Part shown: positions 58,504 to 64,000 of the stretch, piece by piece | Numbering within the stretch: position 1 is the first letter of the stretch | Layout of the letters: each line of letters starts with the position of its first letter | Origin: Oscillospiraceae bacterium | Lineage (GTDB): Bacteria > Bacillota > Clostridia > Oscillospirales > SIG627 | DNA: 64,000 nt | Assembly (NCBI GenBank): GCA_015063605.1 | Contig: SVTV01000004.1 | Coordinates: 51,472 to 115,471, forward strand | Direction of reading: 5' to 3' | The notes under the pieces: generated by a model | The model's input: the letters and a program-made list of their open reading frames with translations, nothing else | What the model was told of the DNA's origin: nothing | The model's database searches: none | Position numbers and translations under genes: made by a program

Positions 58504-59208
58504 TTACGGTAAGAGTCTCTGAGGAACCATTTTGAGAGCCGCCTTGCACTGTACAAAGCCTTCCGCATACTTAACGCCGCACTGCAAGCCTCTGAACATG
58601 CTGATTATACGGGATCCTTCCGTATAGTCAACGTTGTCATGCTCTGCAAGCCATTCGGACTGGGACTTGTGGCAAAGAAGCATTTCTATCTTCTTGTCGA
58701 AGAATTCCGTTATATCAACGTATTCCGTGGGGATAAAGCCGATGCCGTATGCTGTTTCCATATAGTATATGGGAACTACCTTATCGGTAGCGGGGATCTC
58801 GGGCATATAGTGAGGAACGGATGCCATGAATGCCGCATCAAAAACGAGATTGGATGCCGCAACGTGGTCGCACATATAATCGTCGGGATGCATTGTGATG
58901 ATGAAATCGGGGTTAGCTTCTCTGATCTTTGCAACGAGAATATTCTTCTGGTCTCTGTTCTGATAATAGGATTCAAAGTCGCCGAGGTCGCAAGTCATAT
59001 GATGGAAGCCCGCCATTTCGCAAGCATTTTTAGCTTCCTGTATTCTCATGGGTGCAAGCTCGTCGGGCATTATTTCAAAATGTCCGAGGCTGCCGTTATT
59101 AACGTGGCAAACGTAAACCTCGTCGCCTCTTGCCTTGCACTTCAACAGTGTACCTGCACACTGAAGCTCCATATCATCGGGATGAGCGCTGATGCACATT
59201 ACTCTCAT
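58504..59208 (-). CDS. PIG-L family deacetylase
   Basis: The 234-residue protein is a zinc-dependent LmbE/PIG-L deacetylase. It begins with RVMCISAHPDDMELQCAGTL (the H-P-D-D zinc motif) and has DFIITMHPDDYMCDHVAASNLVFDAAF in pieces, with the second zinc-ligand His, and a conserved late YYMETAYG. Such enzymes remove acetyl groups from N-acetylglucosaminyl compounds. A longer frame begins at 59268, but the ATG at 59208 has AAAGGAG and gives the correct start. It is the first gene of an operon with the TIM-barrel isomerase. Confidence 0.92.
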   Translation of the reverse strand: MRVMCISAHPDDMELQCAGTLLKCKARGDEVYVCHVNNGSLGHFEIMPDELAPMRIQEAKNACEMAGFHHMTCDLGDFESYYQNRDQKNILVAKIREANPDFIITMHPDDYMCDHVAASNLVFDAAFMASVPHYMPEIPATDKVVPIYYMETAYGIGFIPTEYVDITEFFDKKIEMLLCHKSQSEWLAEHDNVDYTEGSRIISMFRGLQCGVKYAEGFVQCKAALKMVPQRLLP

Positions 59209-59279
59209 AATTATATAAACTCCTTTAGTAAAAAAATTCAAATAAACACATTTATAAGGTGTTTTCACTTACACTATAC

Positions 59280-59308
59280 ATGATACCACATATAGGAAAA
59301 TAATTCAA
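59280..59308 (-). promoter_or_regulatory. promoter of the PIG-L/isomerase operon
   Basis: On minus TTGAAT (59303-59308), 17 bases, TATCAT (59280-59285). Confidence 0.65.
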
Positions 59309-59370
59309 GAGGTAATTTAATTAAGTGAGAAAAAAATCAAAAATCAAATAAAAAGCGGGGCTTTTCTTCA

Positions 59371-60108
59371 TTATGGAATTTCAAAATACTCCCTTCCCAC
59401 ATTCTGCTCTTTCCATTTTTTCGTGATTCTGTATCCTATGGGCGAGAACAATATCTCCATTATAAGCTCGGCAACAGCTCCGGTGAGGGCACACATAGCA
59501 CATTGAAGAATGCTCCATGAAAATCCGTCCCAATATATGGGAGCGAAAAAGTAAAATACAATAACGGAAAAAATGAAATTATCAAAAAACTGCCCTGCAA
59601 ATGTGGAAATATAGGCACGCATCATATAAGCTGTTCTGCCGTCGGGATCATTTTTAAAACACAATCCCACAGCCCAATTCAAAACATTATTTACAACAGC
59701 GGATGCAAGAAACGCCACGGTGCTTCCGAGAAGAATAAACCATGTACCGCCGAATATACTGTCAAAGGCGGTATAATCATCGGCAGTGGAAGGGATTGCA
59801 CTGACGATATAAAATATAAGGCAAGTGAGTAAATTGATTATTACGGCATGAATGGAAATGAGTGTGGATGCCTTTGGTCCGAAATGCTTTGTAATAATAT
59901 CCATGCACATAAAAGAAAGCCAGGAAATAAGGATGCCGCCGTCAAGGGCGATCCAATCAAGCTTAAGAAGCGTTTTATTTGCAAGAAGATTCATGCAAAT
60001 GACGCTGACAACGAATAATGTAACGACGGTTGTGGGAATAGCTCTCAACAGCAATTTATATTCTGTGATATTCTTTTTTATACTGTTTTTCATTTTTTCT
60101 GAAGTCAT
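59371..60108 (-). CDS. VUT family (YhhQ/DUF165-like) transporter
   Basis: The 245-residue protein has six hydrophobic segments and the family's WLSFMCMDIITKHFGPKAST loop, plus SAVVNNVLNWAVGL and IYWDGFSWSILQCAMCALTGAVAELIMEILFSPIGY in pieces. YhhQ-type proteins carry queuosine precursors; other VUT members are vitamin transporters. No preQ1 riboswitch was recognised upstream. The ATG at 60108 gives MTSEKMKNSIKKN; a longer frame from 60174 runs through the upstream repeats and is less likely. Ribosome site AAAGGCGTGGG is far (about 9). Substrate unknown. Confidence 0.8.
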   Translation of the reverse strand: MTSEKMKNSIKKNITEYKLLLRAIPTTVVTLFVVSVICMNLLANKTLLKLDWIALDGGILISWLSFMCMDIITKHFGPKASTLISIHAVIINLLTCLIFYIVSAIPSTADDYTAFDSIFGGTWFILLGSTVAFLASAVVNNVLNWAVGLCFKNDPDGRTAYMMRAYISTFAGQFFDNFIFSVIVFYFFAPIYWDGFSWSILQCAMCALTGAVAELIMEILFSPIGYRITKKWKEQNVGREYFEIP

Positions 60109-60145
60109 GACAATTCCCACGCCTTTCGATTTAATATCATATACG

Positions 60146-60182
60146 TGTAACATCACACATGTAACATCACACACGTGTGATG
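60146..60182. repeat. 14-bp direct repeats upstream of the VUT gene
   Basis: TGTAACATCACAC occurs at 60146-60158 and 60160-60172, and the palindrome CACACGTGTG follows at 60170-60179. On minus they lie about 38-75 bases before the VUT ATG and may be an operator. Confidence 0.6.
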
Positions 60183-60205
60183 ACGAGATTCTTTTATTTA
60201 AAAAA

Positions 60206-60277
60206 GCCGCCGCGTTGCCGCGGCGGCTATTCTTAGGGGCGAACCCCTGAGTAATTATTAGTTAATAATGATTACTC
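60206..60277 (-). terminator. terminator and further hairpins downstream of the S-layer gene
   Basis: GCCGCCGCG (60206-60214) / CGCGGCGGC (60219-60227) is followed on minus by TTTTTTAAATAAAAG, a strong terminator for the S-layer gene. Between it and the stop codon lie AGGGG-CGAA-CCCCT (about 60235-60248) and a long A/T-rich hairpin GAGTAAT...ATTACTC (60249-60277). Confidence 0.85.
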
Positions 60278-60304
60278 GTTTATGCGATTTGTCTTGTCAA
60301 CAAA

Positions 60305-63300
60305 TTATGCCTTGTAACCGAATACTACTTCGGAAGCACCGTTGATAGCGAATGTGTATGTTCCATCAAGAGCATATTCACCCTTATCATTTTCAACAGC
60401 AACCTTTGTTATATCCTTGCTTGAATATACGCCGTTTACAGGAGCAGAAGCAGCCTTTGTGAGGTCGGATATAACAGCATTGTCAGCGAGCTTGAAGTAA
60501 CGTCTTGCGCCGGATACTTCTGCTACGAGGTAGTAGTAAGAACCATCACCTGCAACGATGTTAGCCTTGGAAGCATCAATGGATACTTCGTAACCTTCGA
60601 GCTTGGTATTTTCCTTTGCAGTTGCAGAAGCAGCTGTATTTGTATCATATTCAACAACCTTAAGATCGTCAATAGCTTCAGCAACAGTCTTGCCTGTCCA
60701 ACCATTTGTAGAATCATAAGATACTACCTTACCGATAAGAGCTGTGAGCTTCTTAGCAGCTGTATCAGCTGTAGAGTAAGCATTTTCAGCCTTGTCAGCA
60801 GTTGTTTCGAGAACAAGTGCCTGAGTTGTGCCTGTAGCGGGGTTGTATACTGTGAATGTTATGATACCCTTGAGACCATCGATTTCGATGGAGTCAACAC
60901 TCTTGAGGATCATGTAGTTGTAAGGAGCCTTTGTTGTGTCAACAGATGTAGCGATGAGCTGACCTGCAGAGAGCTTGGAAGTGTTCTTAAGAACAACTGC
61001 CTTGCGGAGAACAACGGACTTAACATTAGCTACAAGATTATCGTTAGCATTTGTATAAGCCTTGGGAGCTTCAACAACGAGTTCACCAAAGATTTCATAT
61101 GCAGTATTCTGAGTGATAGCACCGAATGTGGAAAGCTTGGATGCTGTGTAGTTGTACTTCTTACCGGAATCAGCCTTGAGAACATCGTTAGGCTCGTTAG
61201 AACCTTCTTTAACGTGTCTGAGAGCAGAAAGGTTGAAGATAACGGACTTGCTGTCGCAACCGAGTGTAGCTATAACCTTGTTATAAGAATCGTATACTTC
61301 GTAGAAGCCTGTGAGAGCGTTCTGAGCGATGTATGCAGCGTCAGCTATAATGAATTCCTTTGTATCAGCAGAAGGCTGAGCAGCAGCAACAGCAGCATTG
61401 ATCTTGGATATCTTGTACATATCCTTAGTAGCGCTGTCCGTTGTTGTGTCTTTTTCAAGAACTACGAGAGCAGTACCGTCAGCGAGGATAGTACCAATCT
61501 TAGCATTGAGAGCCTTATCAGCATCTGTGAGAGCTTCTGCGTAATTGAGAGCAGTTACACCAGTCTTACGAACGAAGTAACGACTGAAGTCTGTGATACC
61601 GTCTATGTTATAAACGGGAACCTTAACGAGTGTGGAAGGATCAGATTCATATGCAACCCATGCATAGTAGCTATCCTTTGCTGTGTACTTAAGTACATAG
61701 TTTGTACCGTCAAATTCATAACCGGATGTGAGTGCTACTTCTCTTGCAGCGAGACCGTAGAACAACGCAACGGAAGAACCTGCGTATGTGTGAGCAGTCT
61801 GAGGAGCTGTGTCGCCGTAAACTGCTACTATCTTAGAACCGTAAACGATGAAGTTAGCGGAAGCTGTAGCCTTGAGAGCTGTATCAAGACCAGTAGAGAA
61901 CGCAATGTTCTTTATAGGAGCGGTACCGGATGCAACTGTAAGTTCAACCTTTGTATCATCTTCCTTCTTAACTGTAAATGTTGTACCATTAACAACCTTT
62001 GTAACTATGCCCTTGAAAGGAGTTACGATTTCATCAACAACTATCTTACCACCGAGTATATAGAATGTAACGATGTTATCCTTAACTGCGGAAGCCTTAT
62101 TGTCGATAAGTGTGTACTTAAATGTTTCAGATGTAGTGTTTGCTTTAACATTAGCTATTTTGTCAGTGGATGCAACAGGCTTTGTTGTATCAAACTTCTT
62201 GAATGTTGTAGCATTGTTAGCTGTAGCACTTTCAACCTTAGTGTCATCACCAACAAGACCGATTTCCTTAACTGTCCAATCGAACCAATCGATGGAACCG
62301 TCAGCGAAGAGGTCGTATGCAACTACGTAGAGATCCTGGCCTGCGTCGATTGCCTTCCAGAAGGAATCAGCATCAACTGCGGAAGCGGGAGCAGCGAACA
62401 CGGGAACAGCGTTAGTAGCAGAATATGTAGCAACATAGTCGATCTTGTCAGCGTCAGCAGACTTCATTTCCTTACCATTGATGGTAACGAACTTAGTATC
62501 AACGTCGCTAACCTTCTTAACTGTTTCGGAGTAAGAAGCGTCTTCGATAACAGCGGAAGTAGCTGTTGTTGTGAGTTCCTTAACTATATCACCGTTACCA
62601 GCCTTAACTTCGTCTGCAGTACCCATCTTGTAGTATGTGAAGTATGTACCGATTTCAACGTCAGCAGCGAGACCGTAGTCAGCAGCAGCAGCCTGGTCAG
62701 CTATAACTTCAGTTCCCAAAGACTTAACGCCATTGCTATCTGTTGTGTATACAGCGAGGTCAACCTTGCCTGCAGCAGCTGTAGCGGAGAAGCCGGGAAG
62801 AGCTTTCTTTTCATTAGCAACTACAACAGCATAATATTCCTTTATGCTTGTGTCGCTGTTAGCCCATACGGAGTTCTGAAGAGTATATTCAGAAGCCTTG
62901 CCCTTTTCATCAGCCATGGGAGCCTTGAATGCTACGTTGAGCATGGAGATAACTTCGCCACGGGAGATGGGGTTACGTGTACCTGCAACGTCGCCCTTGT
63001 ATTCGGGAAGAACCTTTGCAAGTGTTGTGTCAGCAGCCTTGAGTAAATCAAGGAACTTGAGGTAGTATCCGAGAGGATAGCTGAGACCCTTGTATCCGAG
63101 AAGAGTAACAACCATCTTTATAGCTTCGTCGTAAGAAACGTCAGCCTTAGGATCGAATATCTTAGATTCGGGATCGCGACCTGCGATGATGCCCTGTTCG
63201 TAGCACCATACTACGTTGGAAATGTACCAACCGTCAGCTTCGAGGTCTTCGAATGTTGTAGAGTTTACACCGCCAACGATGTCAGTGTAAGCTGTACCAA

Positions 63301-63529
63301 GTCTGAAAATAAATGCAGCCATCTCGGCACGTGTTACGGGCTTATCGAGATTAGCGTTGCCGTTTTCGTCGCCTTTAACAACACCCATCTGGTTAAGAAG
63401 AAGAGCATTCTTATACGCCTCGGGATTGCTCTCGAGAGTAATGTCGGTGAATCCGGCAGCACTTGCAGCGAATGTTCCGAAGATCATCATAACTGCAAGC
63501 AAAGCAGCAAGAAACTTTGTGCTTTTCAT
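60305..63529 (-). CDS. S-layer homology (SLH) domain-containing surface protein
   Basis: The 1074-residue protein has a signal peptide (MKSTKFLAALLAVMMIFGTF, cleaved near AASAAG) and then about three SLH domains in the first ~180 residues: FTDI...VTRAEMAAFIFRLG, FEDLEADGWYISNVVWCYEQG...DVSYDEAIKMVVTLLG and PISRGEVISMLNVAF. SLH domains bind pyruvylated cell-wall polymers and pin the S-layer. The remaining ~890 residues are Thr/Ala/Val/Asp-rich beta repeats with almost no Cys. It is probably the main surface-layer protein of the cell. The ATG at 63529 follows GGAGGAAAAC. An upstream TTG frame crosses the leader and is rejected. Confidence 0.93.
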   Translation of the reverse strand: MKSTKFLAALLAVMMIFGTFAASAAGFTDITLESNPEAYKNALLLNQMGVVKGDENGNANLDKPVTRAEMAAFIFRLGTAYTDIVGGVNSTTFEDLEADGWYISNVVWCYEQGIIAGRDPESKIFDPKADVSYDEAIKMVVTLLGYKGLSYPLGYYLKFLDLLKAADTTLAKVLPEYKGDVAGTRNPISRGEVISMLNVAFKAPMADEKGKASEYTLQNSVWANSDTSIKEYYAVVVANEKKALPGFSATAAAGKVDLAVYTTDSNGVKSLGTEVIADQAAAADYGLAADVEIGTYFTYYKMGTADEVKAGNGDIVKELTTTATSAVIEDASYSETVKKVSDVDTKFVTINGKEMKSADADKIDYVATYSATNAVPVFAAPASAVDADSFWKAIDAGQDLYVVAYDLFADGSIDWFDWTVKEIGLVGDDTKVESATANNATTFKKFDTTKPVASTDKIANVKANTTSETFKYTLIDNKASAVKDNIVTFYILGGKIVVDEIVTPFKGIVTKVVNGTTFTVKKEDDTKVELTVASGTAPIKNIAFSTGLDTALKATASANFIVYGSKIVAVYGDTAPQTAHTYAGSSVALFYGLAAREVALTSGYEFDGTNYVLKYTAKDSYYAWVAYESDPSTLVKVPVYNIDGITDFSRYFVRKTGVTALNYAEALTDADKALNAKIGTILADGTALVVLEKDTTTDSATKDMYKISKINAAVAAAQPSADTKEFIIADAAYIAQNALTGFYEVYDSYNKVIATLGCDSKSVIFNLSALRHVKEGSNEPNDVLKADSGKKYNYTASKLSTFGAITQNTAYEIFGELVVEAPKAYTNANDNLVANVKSVVLRKAVVLKNTSKLSAGQLIATSVDTTKAPYNYMILKSVDSIEIDGLKGIITFTVYNPATGTTQALVLETTADKAENAYSTADTAAKKLTALIGKVVSYDSTNGWTGKTVAEAIDDLKVVEYDTNTAASATAKENTKLEGYEVSIDASKANIVAGDGSYYYLVAEVSGARRYFKLADNAVISDLTKAASAPVNGVYSSKDITKVAVENDKGEYALDGTYTFAINGASEVVFGYKA

Positions 63530-63566
63530 TGTTTTCCTCCATAAAAAATTAAAATAATTTGTTGGC

Positions 63567-63657
63567 TTGACAATCGCCTTCGGGCTACCGACCGGAGCCG
63601 TCAACCCTCTGCTTTTATCAGCATGACTATTTTACAATATTTTTTTTTGAATGTCAA
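63567..63657 (-). promoter_or_regulatory. promoter and structured leader of the S-layer gene
   Basis: On minus TTGACA (63652-63657), 17 bases, TAAAAT (63629-63634). In the ~95-base leader an outer stem TTGAC/GTCAA (63600-63604 and 63567-63571) encloses GGCT-9-AGCC (63596-63599 and 63583-63586). This is a possible stability or control element; no known riboswitch is recognised. Confidence 0.65.
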
Positions 63658-63743
63658 TAGATTTTTGAATTTGTAACAGTATTGTAATATTTCCCGTGTT
63701 TGTGTAACAATTGTAACAATGCTGCCGCCTGCCGTTTTTGTTT

Positions 63744-63792
63744 GCCCTCTCAGTCACGTTAAAACGTGACAGCTCTCCCGCAGGGAGAGCCT
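63744..63792. repeat. extragenic palindromic repeat
   Basis: GTCACGTT-AA-AACGTGAC (63753-63770) and GCTCTCCC-GCA-GGGAGAGC (63772-63790) are paired hairpins of a form I associate with dispersed intergenic repeats of Clostridia genomes. Confidence 0.65.
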
Positions 63793-63839
63793 CAAGATTG
63801 TGTTTGTTAAAATTATTCATGTATCAAGCAACTTTCCTA

Positions 63840-63868
63840 TTGACATTTCCGCAGATAGATAGTATAAT
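63840..63868 (+). promoter_or_regulatory. perfect consensus promoter of the predicted antisense RNA
   Basis: TTGACA (63840-63845), 17 bases, TATAAT (63863-63868). The expected transcript starts near 63875; no coding region follows within the window. Confidence 0.8.
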
Positions 63869-63874
63869 ATAAAT

Positions 63875-63965
63875 GAAAACAAGGCAACCGTAGACGGTGA
63901 GCCCAGATCACGATAAAAAAAGATTAACCGCTACCTTTGGCTGAGGGCGGTTATTTCTTTTTTGT
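63875..63965 (+). ncRNA. predicted antitoxin antisense RNA (type I toxin-antitoxin, RatA/SR4-like arrangement)
   Basis: A ~90-base transcript is predicted: promoter just upstream, a 5' hairpin (GGC-ACCGT-AG-ACGGT-GCC form, 63884-63904), and a terminator stem AACCGC / GCGGTT (63926-63931, 63947-63952) with an inner CCT/AGG pair, followed by ATTTCTTTTTT. There is no plausible open frame. The terminator lies across the end of a convergent toxin-like gene on minus, so the two RNAs would overlap at their 3' ends. This is the layout of the Bacillus TxpA/RatA and BsrG/SR4 systems. The call depends on the part outside the window. Confidence 0.65.
63926..63952. terminator. bidirectional terminator shared by toxin and antitoxin transcripts
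   Basis: Stem AACCGC/GCGGTT plus inner CCT/AGG. T-runs stand on both strands: ATTTCTTTTTT on plus and AATCTTTTTTTATCG on minus. Confidence 0.8.
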
Positions 63966-64000
63966 TATGGTAATAACAAGATTTATGACAGATATGATCA
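63951..64000 (-). CDS. C-terminal end of a putative holin-like (Hol-Tox) type I toxin peptide
   Basis: Only the last 15 codons are inside the window: IISVINLVITITKKK and a TAA at 63953-63951. A hydrophobic stretch ending in a short Lys run is the typical end of the 30-40-residue membrane toxins of the TxpA/BsrG/Hol-Tox group. Its stop lies within the terminator hairpin, and a convergent antisense RNA overlaps it. The start and the rest of the peptide are beyond 64000, so family membership is inference. Confidence 0.55.
   Translation of the reverse strand, partial: IISVINLVITITKKK

Noticed and set aside
60109..60200. preQ1 riboswitch upstream of the VUT transporter
   Set aside because: No CUAGxxxx or pseudoknot-like A-rich tail was found; only direct repeats are present.
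61214..63046. 610-codon plus-strand frame antisense to the S-layer gene
   Set aside because: Low-complexity Ser/Cys/Val shadow of a highly expressed SLH gene; no ribosome site or motif.
63528..63625. c-di-GMP riboswitch in the S-layer leader
   Set aside because: Short similar words (CCGG, GGTAGC) occur, but the tandem P2/P3 stems and conserved loops do not.
1..64000. tRNA or rRNA genes
   Set aside because: All gene-free gaps were read; none showed a cloverleaf, CCA-type acceptor or rRNA sequence.

Overview
The window looks like a chromosomal stretch from a Gram-positive, anaerobic, glycan-degrading member of class Clostridia (Bacillota), probably an uncultured gut lineage near Oscillospirales or Christensenellales. 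The reasons are spoVG, a GTP-type PEP carboxykinase, a split transketolase, a fused FeoA-FeoB with its Cys-rich partner, lipoprotein signals of the xSSC/xNSC type, strong AGGAGG-like ribosome sites, and near-consensus TTGACA-17-TATAAT promoters almost everywhere. No tRNA or rRNA gene, phage, integrase or insertion sequence was seen. The lineage call is inference from gene content only.

Layout. 0-7.4 kb (mostly minus): two MATE exporters, an unknown membrane protein, a NERD protein overlapping murC, spoVG on plus, a lipid kinase and a small lipoprotein. 7.5-14.8 kb (minus): a Gfo/Idh oxidoreductase, split transketolase, nagB, nagA and pckG, a central-carbon and amino-sugar block. 15-19.8 kb (plus): asnB and the feoAB/feoB-associated iron locus, where feoB carries a frameshift in its last membrane helix. 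19.8-31 kb: an AraC regulator divergent from a plus-strand set of 2-hydroxyacid dehydrogenase, Gfo/Idh oxidoreductase, anchored heparinase II/III-type lyase, GH4 glycosidase, small membrane protein and an ABC exporter with an unusual N-terminal extension. Two related arrays of palindromic tandem repeats lie in this part.

31-45 kb: a HExxH lipoprotein, a fused amidohydrolase pair whose first half has lost its metal ligands together with a stand-alone copy of that half, hpt, a GH38 mannosidase/ROK/SIS operon divergent from a second AraC regulator, a GH3 enzyme, an acetyltransferase and a PlsC-like acyltransferase with a zinc ribbon. 45.2-48.6 kb is a zinc-efflux operon: an ArsR repressor with an SmtB-type alpha-5 site, a TIM-barrel isomerase-like protein, a free HMA metallochaperone and a P1B ATPase, behind a palindromic operator.

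48.6-60 kb (mostly minus): a DUF4160/DUF2442 pair, mscL, a methyltransferase, an ECF sigma factor with two membrane-anchored partners, a lipoprotein, a second 2-hydroxyacid dehydrogenase, murQ, a TIM-barrel isomerase with a PIG-L deacetylase, and a VUT transporter. 60.3-63.5 kb is a 1074-residue S-layer-homology protein with a strong promoter and a structured leader. The right edge (63.84-64.0 kb) appears to hold one end of a type I toxin-antitoxin locus: a promoter-antisense RNA-terminator unit converging on the C-terminus of a small hydrophobic Lys-ending peptide gene.

Together the genes describe a cell that takes host or plant glycans apart (heparinase-like lyase, GH4, GH38, GH3, PIG-L), sends amino sugars through murQ/nagA/nagB, and makes pentoses and PEP through transketolase and PckG. 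Most transcription units are closed by clear hairpin terminators, several of them bidirectional.
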